DNA of 64,000 bases from Brevibacterium mcbrellneri ATCC 49030 (GTDB lineage Bacteria > Actinomycetota > Actinomycetes > Actinomycetales > Brevibacteriaceae). Of the stretch, positions 35,118-45,093 are shown piece after piece. Position numbers and translations under genes: made by a program. The stretch covers positions 1 to 64,000 of the forward strand of contig NZ_ADNU01000032.1 of the NCBI RefSeq assembly GCF_000178455.1, given 5' to 3'. Position 1 is the first letter of the stretch. Each line of letters starts with the position of its first letter. Under the pieces are notes generated by a model. It saw only the letters and a list, made by a program, of their open reading frames with translations. It had not been told where the DNA came from and made no database searches.

Positions 35118-38003
35118 ATGGCGACCAGTACGACTTCCCCCGCTACTGGTACAGGACGCCGGAAGCGTGGAGCCCCCACGCAGGCTACTGAACCCGCGGG
35201 TGAAAAGCAGAAAACTAACCCCGTAACCGGAACATGGATGGGCATGTCACGCATGGCCGGAGACCGCGCGCGCAAAGCGTTTAGCGAAGACCCCGAAACA
35301 CCTACTCGCCGCGACGGCACAGGCTTCTTCCTCATAGGCCTGGCTGTTGTAGTCGCGGCATTCGAGTGGTGGAACATCCCAGGCGTGTTTGGCAACGCGG
35401 TGCGCGGAGTATTCGAAGGGACCTTTGGCCGAGTGGCCCTGGTCCTGCCTGTCGTATTCGTTCTCTACGCTGTGCGCCTCTTTATGCGCGGCAACGAAAC
35501 CCGCCAGAACAACCGCATCCTGGTAGGAACAATTGCGCTTTTGGTTTCCGCCGCAGGCCTGGCACACATCGCCGCCGGCAACCCTAGCTTTGTCAACTCA
35601 CGCGAAGCCATGGCAAACGGTGGGGGAGCGCTGGGCTACATCGTGTCTAGCCCTATAGTCACCGCTGCAACCGTGTATGTGGCCGTTCCAATTCTGGTGC
35701 TCGTTGCGCTCTTTAGCGTGCTGGTGATCACCGCAACACCAGTAGTCAAGGTGCCGGAACGTCTCGTTGGTCTCTATAACCGCCTCACCGGTGGAACCGC
35801 GGAACCTGCCACTGGCGCCGATGAAGAAGACGACACCAACGTCGACCTCGTCGCTACCAACCAGCGCACCTCGACCCTCAAACCTCTGGGACGCAAACGT
35901 CGCTCAAAGAAGGCCGACGGCGAAGAAACCACCCGCGCCTATGACAAGGCAACCATTGATGACACCTCGGGCAAGCACGCCGAGGCCGCCCCACCTGCCG
36001 CTGAAGACGCACCTACCCGCGTGCTCAACAGCGAGATCTACGACGTGGATCAAGACGTAGACGAGCCGAAGTACAAGCCTGGTCAGCGTCGCCCCACGAA
36101 GGCAGAACGGGAAGCCGCGAAACTCAAGCGCGACCAAGGTCTCGACGCCACACTGCCCGGCGAAACTGCAGACGTTAAGTCGCAAGAAGAAGCCGCCACC
36201 AGGGCAATTGATCGCAAACCTGACCCGGAAAACACGGTGCCCACTGTCAACACTCCGGCACCTGTCGCTACAGGAGAGTTGCCTCAACGCGTTGAACAGC
36301 TGGAACTCGCAGGTGACGTCACGTACACCTTGCCCGCCTCGGACTTGCTCACGGCCGGGCCACCGCCAAAGGAACGCTCGGAAGCCAACGACCGCGTGGT
36401 CGAAGCGCTTCGTGAAGTGTTTGAGCAGTTCAAGATCAGCGCCGCCGTTACGGGATTCTCACGCGGTCCAACCGTGACCCGCTACGAAATTGAACTAGAA
36501 CCTGGTACCAAGGTCGAAAAGGTCACCGCGCTGGAGAAGAACATTGCATACGCGGTTGCCAGCGCCGATGTACGTATTCTGTCGCCCATTCCAGGCAGGA
36601 AGGCCATCGGTATTGAAATCCCCAACGCCGACCGCGAAACCGTGGCTCTGGGTGACGTTCTGCGCTCGCAGGCCGCACGTGGCACCGACAAGCCGATGGT
36701 CGTGGGTGTTGGTAAGGACGTTGAAGGTGGCTTCGTTGTTGCCGACCTTGCGAAGATGCCGCACTTGCTGGTGGCCGGTGCGACCGGTTCCGGTAAGTCG
36801 TCGTTCGTCAACTCCATGATCACGTCCATCATGATGCGTGCAACGCCTGATGAAGTGCGCATGATTCTGGTTGACCCCAAACGCGTGGAACTGACCATTT
36901 ACGAAGGCATTCCACACCTCATTACACCCATCATCACCAACCCGAAGAAGGCTGCTGAAGCCCTCGAATGGGTGGTGCGTGAAATGGACGCCCGCTACGA
37001 CGACCTCGCGCACTTTGGGTTCAAGCACGTACGCGAGTTCAACCAGGCTGTGCGTGAAGGACGCCTCACTCCACCGCCCGGCTCTGAACGCAAGCTGCAA
37101 CCGTACCCGTACCTGCTTGTTGTGGTGGACGAGTTGGCTGACCTCATGATGGTTGCGCCACGTGACGTGGAAGCTTCGATTCAGCGCATTACGCAGCTGG
37201 CCCGTGCCGCCGGAATTCACCTGGTGCTTGCGACCCAGCGCCCATCCGTGGACGTTGTGACTGGTCTGATCAAGGCCAACGTGCCTTCGCGTCTGGCCTT
37301 TGCGACTTCCTCACTGGCCGACTCCCGTGTGATTTTGGACATGCCAGGTGCCGAGAAGCTCATTGGCCAAGGTGACGCCCTGTTCCTGCCTATGGGTAAG
37401 TCCAAGCCCATGCGTGTGCAGGGTTCGTGGGTCAACGAGTCCGAAATTGAAGAAGTGGTCAAGCACGTCAAGACCCAGCTGGCGCCTAACTACCGCGAAG
37501 ACGTCCAGGCTACTGCTCCTAAGAAGCAGATCGATGAAGAGATCGGCGACGACATGGACGTTCTGCTCCAGGCCGCTGAGCTCGTCATCACCACGCAGTT
37601 CGGCTCGACTTCGATGTTGCAGCGCAAGTTGCGTGTTGGGTTCGCCAAGGCGGGACGCCTCATGGACCTCATGGAATCCCGCGGAATCGTAGGGCCATCC
37701 GAAGGGTCCAAGGCCCGTGATGTGCTGGTGAAACCTGACGACCTTGCAAGCACGCTGGCGTTCATCCGCGGTGACGCCCCGCCTGAAGGTTCGTCTGCTG
37801 ACGCTGGCGGTGTTGAGGGTGCAGACGGCGACCAGGGCAATGCGCCATACGCGCAGGCCGCCGAGGTCGTTAACCCTGGTGACGCAAACTCCGCTGGTGA
37901 CGGGGGAGCTGGCGAGTTAAAAGCCGGTGACATTGACCCCGAAACTGGTCTGGAAGTCGTGGAGGCTTCCAGCGAAGACGCATGGGGGCTGACCGGCCGT
38001 TAA
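35118..38003 (+). CDS. ftsK: DNA translocase FtsK/SpoIIIE
   Basis: FtsK pumps chromosomal DNA at the septum and coordinates dimer resolution. The 961-residue protein has four N-terminal membrane helices (about residues 70-215), a long charged linker (about 230-400), the alpha/beta motor with Walker A GATGSGKSSF (about 551-560) and Walker B LLVVVDELADLMM, and a C-terminal gamma winged helix (TTQFGSTSMLQRKLRVGFAKA) that reads orienting sequences in the family. The dispersed CCGAGGTGG motif shows no strand bias here, which does not favour it as the gamma target. Confidence 0.95.
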   Translation: MATSTTSPATGTGRRKRGAPTQATEPAGEKQKTNPVTGTWMGMSRMAGDRARKAFSEDPETPTRRDGTGFFLIGLAVVVAAFEWWNIPGVFGNAVRGVFEGTFGRVALVLPVVFVLYAVRLFMRGNETRQNNRILVGTIALLVSAAGLAHIAAGNPSFVNSREAMANGGGALGYIVSSPIVTAATVYVAVPILVLVALFSVLVITATPVVKVPERLVGLYNRLTGGTAEPATGADEEDDTNVDLVATNQRTSTLKPLGRKRRSKKADGEETTRAYDKATIDDTSGKHAEAAPPAAEDAPTRVLNSEIYDVDQDVDEPKYKPGQRRPTKAEREAAKLKRDQGLDATLPGETADVKSQEEAATRAIDRKPDPENTVPTVNTPAPVATGELPQRVEQLELAGDVTYTLPASDLLTAGPPPKERSEANDRVVEALREVFEQFKISAAVTGFSRGPTVTRYEIELEPGTKVEKVTALEKNIAYAVASADVRILSPIPGRKAIGIEIPNADRETVALGDVLRSQAARGTDKPMVVGVGKDVEGGFVVADLAKMPHLLVAGATGSGKSSFVNSMITSIMMRATPDEVRMILVDPKRVELTIYEGIPHLITPIITNPKKAAEALEWVVREMDARYDDLAHFGFKHVREFNQAVREGRLTPPPGSERKLQPYPYLLVVVDELADLMMVAPRDVEASIQRITQLARAAGIHLVLATQRPSVDVVTGLIKANVPSRLAFATSSLADSRVILDMPGAEKLIGQGDALFLPMGKSKPMRVQGSWVNESEIEEVVKHVKTQLAPNYREDVQATAPKKQIDEEIGDDMDVLLQAAELVITTQFGSTSMLQRKLRVGFAKAGRLMDLMESRGIVGPSEGSKARDVLVKPDDLASTLAFIRGDAPPEGSSADAGGVEGADGDQGNAPYAQAAEVVNPGDANSAGDGGAGELKAGDIDPETGLEVVEASSEDAWGLTGR

Positions 38004-38027
38004 CCGATGGTCGATAAGCTTGGTTTT

Positions 38028-38750
38028 ATGAGTACCCCAGACCGCAAACAGGGTCAGCCAGAAACCACCTCGGCGACGCACAAGGACAGCACCCCTGCCG
38101 CTGCCAAACGCACACGCATGCAACACGTGCCCAACGCGTTGACAGTCCTGCGCATCGTCATGGTGCCGGTGTTCGCTGTTTTGCTACTTATGCACGGCGG
38201 ACAAGACCCCACGCTGCGGTGGTGGGCGCTGGCAATTTTCCTGCTGGCAATGCTTACGGACAAACTAGACGGCGACATCGCGCGTAAGTACGACATCGTC
38301 TCTGACTTTGGAAAACTCGCCGACCCTATCGCCGACAAAGCCCTCATGGCCGCCGCGTTCATTGGGCTGGCGATCGTGGGCGCTTTGCCGTGGTGGGTTC
38401 CCGTAGTGATTCTGGTGCGTGAAATTGGCATCACAGTGATGCGCATGTTCATGCTCAAATACGAAGTCATGCCAGCATCGCGTGGCGGGAAAATCAAGAC
38501 CGTGCTCCAAACGGCCACCGTGGCTCTCTACATTGCTGCTCTGCCGCTGGCCGTCGTCACTTCCGCCGGTTTTATGTTTGCGTATGCGATCTTCGCCGGG
38601 TTTGCGCTTACTCTCACCATTCTGGTGACCGTAATCACCGGTGTCGACTACGTGGTTCAGGCGCAGAAGATTAAGAAGGAAGCAGGCCAGGGGAAGGTGG
38701 CTGGCGCCAACCCGACCACCGCCTCGGGCGAGGCCCCCAATGACCGTTGA
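38028..38750 (+). CDS. pgsA: CDP-diacylglycerol--glycerol-3-phosphate 3-phosphatidyltransferase-type enzyme
   Basis: It is a CDP-alcohol phosphatidyltransferase, predicted to make phosphatidylglycerophosphate at the membrane. The catalytic signature DG-x2-AR-x8-G-x3-D-x3-D is complete (DGDIARKYDIVSDFGKLADP, then IAD). The polar N-terminus of about 35 residues is followed by roughly five to six membrane helices. The start may be ATG 38028 (MSTPDRK) or ATG 38007; neither has a good ribosome-binding site. The last 11 nt overlap the cinA-like gene. The ftsK-pgsA-cinA order is usual in actinobacteria. Confidence 0.9.
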   Translation: MSTPDRKQGQPETTSATHKDSTPAAAKRTRMQHVPNALTVLRIVMVPVFAVLLLMHGGQDPTLRWWALAIFLLAMLTDKLDGDIARKYDIVSDFGKLADPIADKALMAAAFIGLAIVGALPWWVPVVILVREIGITVMRMFMLKYEVMPASRGGKIKTVLQTATVALYIAALPLAVVTSAGFMFAYAIFAGFALTLTILVTVITGVDYVVQAQKIKKEAGQGKVAGANPTTASGEAPNDR

Positions 38751-39255
38751 CCCTGGAAACCTGCCAACCCGAGTCATTCACGCGTACATGCAGCGCGGGC
38801 TCACGGTTGCAACGTGCGAATCCTTGACGGCCGGGCTGGTTGCCGGGACGTTGGCAACGGTGCCGGGTGCGTCGAAGGTGTTGCGTGGCGGGCTGGTGAC
38901 GTATGCGACTGAGTTGAAAACGGCGCTGGCCGGTGTGGATGCTGAGCTTCTGAAAAAGTTCGGGGCAGTGGACGCCGAGGTGGCCCGCCAGATGGCGCGG
39001 GGAGCTCGGCGGGCGTGTACGGCAGATGTTGCAGTGGCCTGCACTGGGGTAGCAGGACCTGACCCGCAAGATGGCAAGCCGGTGGGCACCGTCTTTGTTG
39101 CCGTAGCGACCCGGGACGGCGAAGATGTGCGTGAGCACGCGTTTGAAGGGGACCGGGCGTCGATTCGGCGGCAGACTGTCGACGCGTGTTGTGAAGCGCT
39201 GTTGCGCATCATTTCCTGCAGACTTTCTTCAAATCCGGTGGAAGACCATCAGTGA
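38740..39255 (+). CDS. CinA C-terminal family nicotinamide-nucleotide amidase
   Basis: The 171-residue protein is the stand-alone CinA C-terminal domain, the PncC-type enzyme that deamidates nicotinamide mononucleotide for NAD salvage. Landmarks are TVATCESLTAGLVAGTLATVPGASKVLRGGLVTY, VAVACTGVAGPDPQDGKPVGTVFVAV and the closing RRQTVDACCEALL helix. The ATG at 38740 lies inside pgsA (11-nt overlap ATGACCGTTGA), so translation is coupled. The clgR gene follows after its own palindrome. Confidence 0.9.
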   Translation: MTVDPGNLPTRVIHAYMQRGLTVATCESLTAGLVAGTLATVPGASKVLRGGLVTYATELKTALAGVDAELLKKFGAVDAEVARQMARGARRACTADVAVACTGVAGPDPQDGKPVGTVFVAVATRDGEDVREHAFEGDRASIRRQTVDACCEALLRIISCRLSSNPVEDHQ

Positions 39256-39260
39256 GCTTT

Positions 39261-39280
39261 AGTGCGGAACTGTTCGCACT
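39261..39280 (+). promoter_or_regulatory. palindrome at the clgR promoter
   Basis: AGTGCGGAACTGTTCGCACT has perfect 6-bp arms and sits directly before a TAGGGT -10-like hexamer (39282-39287). ClgR proteins autoregulate in other actinobacteria, so it may be its operator. The pattern only loosely fits the published ClgR motif as I remember it. Confidence 0.45.
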
Positions 39281-39355
39281 GTAGGGTTATTGGAATAAAC
39301 CACGTCCCGGTACGGTTACACCTCTACACGTACCACGTCGCCTGAGGAGGCTGTT

Positions 39356-39682
39356 TTGACCCTGCTCCGTACCGAAATCGGCGACACCCTGCGCGTAGCG
39401 CGACGTCGTCAGAGTCGAACTCTTCGCGATGTCTCGACTGATGCACGTGTGTCGTTGGGGTACTTGAGTGAAATTGAACGCGGGCAAAAAGAAGCATCGT
39501 CTGAACTGCTCGCGTCCATCTGTGAGGCCCTTGACATGCCTGTGTCGGTTCTGTTGCGCGAAGTCGCTGACAAGATCGCGTTGTCTGAAGGAGTTCTGGT
39601 CCCAGATACAGTGCCGGACAACTTTGAAGAGATTGACGTGCCCCCAGAGGTAGCGAAGCGAGCTTTCGCACAGCAACGATAA
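39356..39682 (+). CDS. clgR: ClgR-type XRE transcriptional regulator
   Basis: The 108-residue protein has an XRE helix-turn-helix ([20 protein letters not shown], about residues 20-39, then [12 protein letters not shown]) and the short acidic C-terminal tail of ClgR. ClgR activates clpP, clpC and, in some species, recA and DNA-repair genes. It starts at TTG with GAGGAGG 6 nt upstream. Its place between cinA and DUF3046-recA is the standard actinobacterial position. Confidence 0.88.
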   Translation: MTLLRTEIGDTLRVARRRQSRTLRDVSTDARVSLGYLSEIERGQKEASSELLASICEALDMPVSVLLREVADKIALSEGVLVPDTVPDNFEEIDVPPEVAKRAFAQQR

Positions 39683-39753
39683 GTTCTCGCGGTAGCGATA
39701 AGAGCGGTTTGGGGCGCGTGTGTGCCCCGCCGCTGGTAATAGGAAGGTCTTGT

Positions 39754-39984
39754 GTGCGCCACAGTGTCTATTGGGAGCTGATGAACGACGAATTCGGCTC
39801 GATTCGCGCAGCTTCGTTGCACACCGACCTCGCCTTGAGTTCACTAGGGTCCCTCACTGCTCAGGAAGCACTTGAACAGGGGGAGGACCCTAAAGTTGTG
39901 TGGCTTGCCGTGTGTGATGCCGCGGGTGTGCCGGAAAGTCGCCGTCTGGGGACAGATAAGAAGCCACACTCAAATCCCTTTTAA
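39754..39984 (+). CDS. DUF3046 protein
   Basis: The 76-residue protein has the family pattern RHSVYWELMNDEFGS, a central LALSSLGSLTAQEALEQGEDPK and WLAVCDAAGVPESRR. GTG 39754 is the start, preceded by AGGAAGG; the open frame upstream of it is not conserved. Function is unknown. It lies immediately before recA in many actinobacteria, which suggests, but does not prove, a link to DNA metabolism. Confidence 0.88.
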   Translation: MRHSVYWELMNDEFGSIRAASLHTDLALSSLGSLTAQEALEQGEDPKVVWLAVCDAAGVPESRRLGTDKKPHSNPF

Positions 39985-40027
39985 CTCCTTTTAATTCGCG
40001 ACACGCGGGCGGTTGCGCGCGCAATGT

Positions 40028-40057
40028 TCGAACATATGTTCAATTGTGGCGTAGGAT
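40028..40057 (+). promoter_or_regulatory. SOS box and recA promoter
   Basis: TCGAACATATGTTCAA (40028-40043) is a near-perfect actinobacterial LexA box (GAAC-N4-GTTC). A TAGGAT hexamer (40052-40057) follows as the likely -10, so LexA would block RNA polymerase. recA begins 115 nt downstream. Confidence 0.85.
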
Positions 40058-40131
40058 GGTCCTGTGACATTCAGTGTGGCGAACGGAAGGGTTTTCCACA
40101 TTTTTCTTTGTGAGGAATTTCTGTGTCAGTG

Positions 40132-40168
40132 CCTCCTCATAGAGTGCAACTAGACCATCACGAGGAGG
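40132..40168 (+). promoter_or_regulatory. recA leader with complementary anti-Shine-Dalgarno segment
   Basis: CCTCCTC (40132-40138) is exactly complementary to the recA ribosome-binding site GAGGAGG (40162-40168), with a 23-nt loop between. Folding would hide the ribosome-binding site in the leader RNA. Whether it matters in the cell is unknown. Confidence 0.45.
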
Positions 40169-40172
40169 AACT

Positions 40173-41225
40173 ATGGCGACAAAGTCAAACAACACGAACG
40201 TCAGTGCCGACAACAAGCAGAAGGCACTCGAAACTGCACTCAGCCAGGTGGAACGCCAGTACGGAAAAGGCTCCATCATGCGCTTGGGTTCACAAGAGCG
40301 TCAGCCCATTGAAGCAATCCCAACCGGTTCGCTCGCACTCGACGTGGCACTGGGAATTGGGGGTCTGCCACGTGGTCGTGTGATCGAGGTGTACGGTCCG
40401 GAGTCATCGGGTAAGACGACTGTTGCGCTCCACGCCGTTGCAAACGCGCAGAAAGCCGGCGGTCTTGCCGCGTTCATCGACGCCGAGCACGCTCTTGACC
40501 CCGAATACGCAGCCAAACTGGGAGTCGACACCGATCAGCTGCTGGTTTCACAGCCAGATACCGGTGAACAAGCACTCGAAATTGCCGACATGCTCATTCG
40601 TTCAGGTGCGTTGGACATCATTGTGATCGACTCGGTCGCAGCGCTTGTTCCAAAGGCAGAAATCGAAGGCGAAATGGGTGACTCACACGTGGGTCTCCAA
40701 GCGCGCCTCATGTCGCAAGCCCTGCGTAAGATCACGGGTGCTCTCGCACACTCCAAGACCACGGCGATCTTTATTAACCAGCTACGCGAAAAGGTGGGGG
40801 TTTTCTTCGGTTCGCCGGAAACCACCTCGGGCGGTAAGGCGCTCAAGTTCTACGCCTCGGTTCGCCTTGATGTGCGCCGTATTGAAACCTTGAAAGAAGG
40901 CACTGACGCTGTGGGTAACAAGACCCGCGTCAAAGTGGTGAAGAACAAGGTTGCGCCACCGTTTAAGCAAGCCGAATTCGACATCATTTACGGTCAGGGG
41001 ATCTCGCGTGAAGGTTCCATCATCGACATGGGTGTAGAAAACGGAATCGTGCGTAAATCCGGTTCCTGGTTTACCTATGACGGCGACCAGTTGGGGCAAG
41101 GAAAAGAAAACGTGCGAAACTTCTTGCGCGACAACCCAGAACTCGCCGACGAAATTGAGACCAAGATCCTTATGAAGCTTGGCATTATCGAAGACGAAGC
41201 CGAGGAACAGAAGCCTCAGGAGTGA
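40173..41225 (+). CDS. recA: recombinase A
   Basis: RecA forms filaments on single-stranded DNA, catalyses strand exchange and triggers LexA self-cleavage. The 350-residue product has Walker [10 protein letters not shown] (about residues 71-79), the MAW-type core [40 protein letters not shown] (loop 2) and the acidic C-terminus. GAGGAGG precedes the ATG. It is SOS-controlled by the box at 40028. A CCACCTCGG repeat copy falls at 40822-40830 inside the loop-2 coding region. Confidence 0.98.
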   Translation: MATKSNNTNVSADNKQKALETALSQVERQYGKGSIMRLGSQERQPIEAIPTGSLALDVALGIGGLPRGRVIEVYGPESSGKTTVALHAVANAQKAGGLAAFIDAEHALDPEYAAKLGVDTDQLLVSQPDTGEQALEIADMLIRSGALDIIVIDSVAALVPKAEIEGEMGDSHVGLQARLMSQALRKITGALAHSKTTAIFINQLREKVGVFFGSPETTSGGKALKFYASVRLDVRRIETLKEGTDAVGNKTRVKVVKNKVAPPFKQAEFDIIYGQGISREGSIIDMGVENGIVRKSGSWFTYDGDQLGQGKENVRNFLRDNPELADEIETKILMKLGIIEDEAEEQKPQE

Positions 41226-41231
41226 TAAACC

Positions 41232-41783
41232 GTGAGTAGCGCACATCTCATTGAATCGCTACAACAGTCGATCGACCAGATCGAGGCACAGGGTGCTCAG
41301 CCGGAACCTGACCCTCTGGCGCACGACCCGGAATACAAACAAACCAAGAAACGCGCTTTGAACATTCTGAGCGCGCGTGACTACTCGGTTGACGAGCTGC
41401 GCAAGAAACTCCTTGCGCGGGAGCACCCTGAGGACGCTGTTGAGCGCGTGCTGACCAAACTGCAACGAGCTGGGCTACTCAATGACCAGGAGTACGCGCA
41501 GAACTACGTGCGGGTGCACCGTGAAAAGCGGAACCTGTCCACGTCAGCTTTGCGGCGTGAACTGGTCAAACGTGGGGTAGCGGACAACCACATTCGTTTT
41601 GCCCTTGACCAGGTAGAAGACGAGCACGAGGTGGCTTTCGGGGTGGCGCTCAAGAAGGCGCGTTCGACCGTTGGCTTGCCACGCGAGAAGCGGATGCGAC
41701 GTATTCTCGCGATGCTTGCCAGGCGCGGGTTTCCGCAAAGCATCAGCATGGATGTGACGTTGCGCGCACTCGATGAAACCTGA
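41232..41783 (+). CDS. recX: regulatory protein RecX
   Basis: RecX binds and inhibits RecA filaments. The 183-residue protein has the tandem three-helix repeats of the family, with ALNILSARDYSVDELRKKLLAREHPEDAVERVL and later LRRELVKRGVADNHIRFAL. It starts at GTG 41232, six nt after the recA stop, with the ribosome-binding site overlapping the end of recA. It is co-transcribed with recA. Confidence 0.92.
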   Translation: MSSAHLIESLQQSIDQIEAQGAQPEPDPLAHDPEYKQTKKRALNILSARDYSVDELRKKLLAREHPEDAVERVLTKLQRAGLLNDQEYAQNYVRVHREKRNLSTSALRRELVKRGVADNHIRFALDQVEDEHEVAFGVALKKARSTVGLPREKRMRRILAMLARRGFPQSISMDVTLRALDET

Positions 41784-41822
41784 ACGGTTGCGCCGTGGGC
41801 AGCCCTGTAGAATATAGGTCTG

Positions 41823-43289
41823 ATGACTGACGTACTAAACCGCACCTATGAAGTGAAAACATATGGGTGCCAGATGAATGTTCACGACTCTGAACGGCTC
41901 TCAGGTCTCCTCGACGACGCTGGATACACACCAGCCGAGCCCAACGAACAAGCCGATGTCGTGGTGTTTAACACCTGCGCAGTGCGAGAGAACGCCGACA
42001 ACCGCTTGTACGGGAACCTGGGCCGGCTCGCGGAAGTGAAGGAAACACACCCAGAACTGCAGATCGCAGTGGGTGGATGCATGGCGCAAAAAGACCGCGA
42101 CACCATTGTGGAACGGGCGCCATGGGTGGACGTGGTGTTCGGAACCCACAACATGGGGTCACTTCCCGTGCTCTTGGAACGCGCACGCCACAACAAAGAA
42201 GCCCAAGTTGAGATCAAGGAAAGCCTTGAAGTTTTCCCATCAACACTTCCTACCAGGCGCGAATCAACCCACTCCGGGTGGGTCTCCATCTCCGTAGGGT
42301 GTAACAACACGTGTACGTTCTGCATCGTGCCGCACCTGCGCGGAAAAGAAAAAGACCGCCGCCCCGGTGACATTCTTGCTGAAGTCGAAGCCCTCGCTGC
42401 CCAAGGCGTTATCGAAGTGACCCTACTTGGGCAGAACGTGAACTCATACGGAACTGAATTCCGTGACCGTCAAGCATTCGGCAAACTGCTTCGCGCAGTG
42501 GGTAAAGTCCAGGGAATTGAACGCGTGCGCTTTACCAGCCCGCACCCGGCCGCCTTTTCCGACGACGTTATTGACGCGATGGCCGAAACACCTACGGTCA
42601 TGCCACAGCTACACATGCCACTGCAGTCAGGGTCTGACACCGTGCTTAAAGCCATGCGCAGGTCCTATCGCACCAAGCGCTTCATGGGCATTCTGGACAA
42701 AGTGCGCGAACGCATTCCACACGCGTCAATCACCACCGACATCATTGTTGGATTCCCCGGAGAAACCGAAGAAGACTTCCAACAGACCATGGACGTAGTA
42801 CGTGAAGCCCGCTTCACCCAGGCATACACGTTCCAGTACTCCATCCGTCCAGGAACCCCGGCTGCCGCCATGGAAAATCAGATTCCAAAAGACGTGGTGC
42901 AAGAACGGTTCGAACGTTTGGTCGCACTGCAAGACGAAATCGCATGGGAAGAAAACAAAGCGTGTGTAGGCAATCAAGTCGAAGTGCTGATCAACACAGG
43001 GCCCGACGCTCAACACGGACGCATGTCTGGTCGAGCACGGGACAACCGACTTGTGCACGTACGAGCTCAAGAAGGACTAGACGCTCGCCCCGGTGACATC
43101 GTCACCGCCACAGTAACCGAGGCGAAACCGTACTTCCTCATCAGCGACTCGGACTACACCGTGCGACGCACACCGGCCGGCGACGCGTGGGACCTATCCC
43201 AAGCAGAAAGTTGCGGGGCAACGGGAGGGGCTGCCTCCTCGGGACCCACAAACCTGGGGCTACCAACCATCCGAGTAGGAGCAAACTAG
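41823..43289 (+). CDS. miaB: tRNA-2-methylthio-N6-dimethylallyladenosine synthase
   Basis: MiaB is a radical-SAM enzyme that adds methylthio groups to i6A37 of tRNA, acting after MiaA, which is encoded next. The 488-residue protein has the N-terminal UPF0004 cysteines ([23 protein letters not shown]), the radical-SAM cluster [15 protein letters not shown] (CxxxCxxC, about residues 160-167) and a TRAM domain. A TAGAAT hexamer (41808-41813) lies 9 nt before the ATG and could give a very short leader. The C-terminal tail (about 30 residues) is variable. Confidence 0.95.
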   Translation: MTDVLNRTYEVKTYGCQMNVHDSERLSGLLDDAGYTPAEPNEQADVVVFNTCAVRENADNRLYGNLGRLAEVKETHPELQIAVGGCMAQKDRDTIVERAPWVDVVFGTHNMGSLPVLLERARHNKEAQVEIKESLEVFPSTLPTRRESTHSGWVSISVGCNNTCTFCIVPHLRGKEKDRRPGDILAEVEALAAQGVIEVTLLGQNVNSYGTEFRDRQAFGKLLRAVGKVQGIERVRFTSPHPAAFSDDVIDAMAETPTVMPQLHMPLQSGSDTVLKAMRRSYRTKRFMGILDKVRERIPHASITTDIIVGFPGETEEDFQQTMDVVREARFTQAYTFQYSIRPGTPAAAMENQIPKDVVQERFERLVALQDEIAWEENKACVGNQVEVLINTGPDAQHGRMSGRARDNRLVHVRAQEGLDARPGDIVTATVTEAKPYFLISDSDYTVRRTPAGDAWDLSQAESCGATGGAASSGPTNLGLPTIRVGAN

Positions 43290-43291
43290 CC

Positions 43292-44194
43292 GTGACCGTC
43301 ATCAATGTTGTGGGAGCCACCGCGACAGGCAAATCAGACCTGGCGATCACCCTGGCTCACCACCTCGATGGCGAAATCATCAACGCCGATTCCATGCAGT
43401 TCTACCGTGGCATGGACATCGGCACGGCAAAAGTTTCACCCGAACAACAAGCGGAAGTCCCACACCACCTGCTCGACATTTTGGAGGTCACGCAGGACGC
43501 CTCGGTCAGCGAATACCAGAGCAGAGCGCGTGCCCTGATCGACGAAATCCACCAGCGGGGGCGTACCCCCATCATCGTGGGTGGATCGGGACTCTACGTG
43601 CGCGCTGCTACCGACGTCATGAATTTCCCTGGTACCGATCCTGCCATGCGGGCCAGGCTGGAAGGTATCGCAGAGGCTGGGGCGCTTCACGACATGTATG
43701 CGATGCTCGAAGAACTCGACCCCAAAGCCGCCAGCACCATCAAACCCACCGACGCGCGGCGGATTGTGCGGGCACTCGAAGTGATTGCGCTGACGGGGGA
43801 TACCTTCAGCTCTGAACTGCCCGAATACACGTACTACACGCCCACTATCCAGGTAGGGCTGGCGCAAGATCGCGAAACCCTGCACCAGCGCATTGCCGAC
43901 CGTGTCCACCTCATGTGGGACGCCGGGTGGGTCGACGAAGTGCGCACCCTGCTCGACCAGGGTTTGCGGGATGGGAAAACCGCACGGCACGCAATTGGTT
44001 ACGCGCAGATCATTGACTACCTCGACGGCAACATGACCGCCGACCTGGCCATCGACTCAACCGTCACCCGAACTCGCCAGTTCGCAAAACGCCAAGAGAC
44101 CTGGTTCCGGCGCGATCCACGAATCCACTGGTTCGACGCTGCTGACCCGCACACCTCGAAGAACGCCCTTAACTACATCAAGGAGACAGCATGA
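43292..44194 (+). CDS. miaA: tRNA dimethylallyltransferase
   Basis: MiaA transfers a dimethylallyl group to A37 of UNN-reading tRNAs, providing the substrate for MiaB. The product (300 residues) has the P-loop VVGATATGKSDLA (residues 5-17), the family string INADSMQFYRGMDIGTAKV, DAGWVDEVRTLL and the C-terminal TRQFAKRQETWFR. GTG 43292 is the start, two bases after the miaB stop, with AGGAG upstream; the open frame before it lies within miaB. It overlaps dapF by 4 nt (ATGA). Confidence 0.94.
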   Translation: MTVINVVGATATGKSDLAITLAHHLDGEIINADSMQFYRGMDIGTAKVSPEQQAEVPHHLLDILEVTQDASVSEYQSRARALIDEIHQRGRTPIIVGGSGLYVRAATDVMNFPGTDPAMRARLEGIAEAGALHDMYAMLEELDPKAASTIKPTDARRIVRALEVIALTGDTFSSELPEYTYYTPTIQVGLAQDRETLHQRIADRVHLMWDAGWVDEVRTLLDQGLRDGKTARHAIGYAQIIDYLDGNMTADLAIDSTVTRTRQFAKRQETWFRRDPRIHWFDAADPHTSKNALNYIKETA

Positions 44195-45093
44195 TTGACG
44201 GACAACTCGTCAAAGGCCACGGAACGGCCAACGACTTTGTTCTCCTGCACGACCCCAACGGTGAACACGAGCTCGATCCAGCTAGGGTGCGCGAACTCGC
44301 AGACCGCCGCACCGGAATCGGAGGAGACGGGGTCATTCGCGTGATCCGAAGTGAGGCACTGGGCGAAGAAGCCGGGGACGTAGCGCACGGTGCCGGCGCC
44401 GAATGGTTCATGGACTACCGCAACGCTGACGGCTCAATCGCCGAAATGTGCGGCAACGGAGTACGCGTTTTTGCCCACTACCTGCGGACATATGGCCTCG
44501 TGCAAGACCAGTCGTTTGCGGTTGGAACCCGAGCAGGCATCAAACACGTCACCGTGATTCCTGACCCATTGGGCGGGGATACGCCCTGGTACAAAGTCGA
44601 CATGGGGAAGTGGCAACTGCCAGGTGGGGGCGAAGCCTTTGACGCCACAGTCGAAACCACAGGTGTTCGCGTAGCGCGTCCGGGATTGACCGTGGACATG
44701 GGAAATCCGCACACCGTGGTAGCGCTGGCCCACGCAGAAGAACTCCAGGCCGCCAAACTACACGAACCCCCGCACGTCGAACCCACTCCACCAGCGGGAA
44801 CAAACGTTGAGTACATCGTGATCGAACCCGACAACGACCCCACCACCGGGACACTGCGAATGCGCGTACATGAACGCGGAGTCGGTGAAACCTATGCGTG
44901 CGGAACGGGAGCTTGTGCCTCGGCACTGGCTGCCTACGTGTGGGCCGGACGCGGCCCCCAAGCCCCAACCACATGGACGGTCCACCAACCCGGTGGAGCA
45001 GTCCGTATCGAGATCACAGGCGAAACTGTGGCGCTGTCAGGTCCGGCGGTCATCACGTACGAAGTCACACCTCGGGAACTTCCAAATTCCTAA
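44191..45093 (+). CDS. dapF: diaminopimelate epimerase
   Basis: DapF interconverts LL- and meso-diaminopimelate, linking lysine and peptidoglycan synthesis with dapA and dapB in this window. The 300-residue protein has both catalytic cysteines: AEMCGNGVRVFAHYL (about residues 87-101) and ETYACGTGACASAL (about 231-244). KGHGTANDFVLL begins the first domain. The ATG overlaps the miaA stop (ATGA). Confidence 0.95.
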   Translation: MIDGQLVKGHGTANDFVLLHDPNGEHELDPARVRELADRRTGIGGDGVIRVIRSEALGEEAGDVAHGAGAEWFMDYRNADGSIAEMCGNGVRVFAHYLRTYGLVQDQSFAVGTRAGIKHVTVIPDPLGGDTPWYKVDMGKWQLPGGGEAFDATVETTGVRVARPGLTVDMGNPHTVVALAHAEELQAAKLHEPPHVEPTPPAGTNVEYIVIEPDNDPTTGTLRMRVHERGVGETYACGTGACASALAAYVWAGRGPQAPTTWTVHQPGGAVRIEITGETVALSGPAVITYEVTPRELPNS

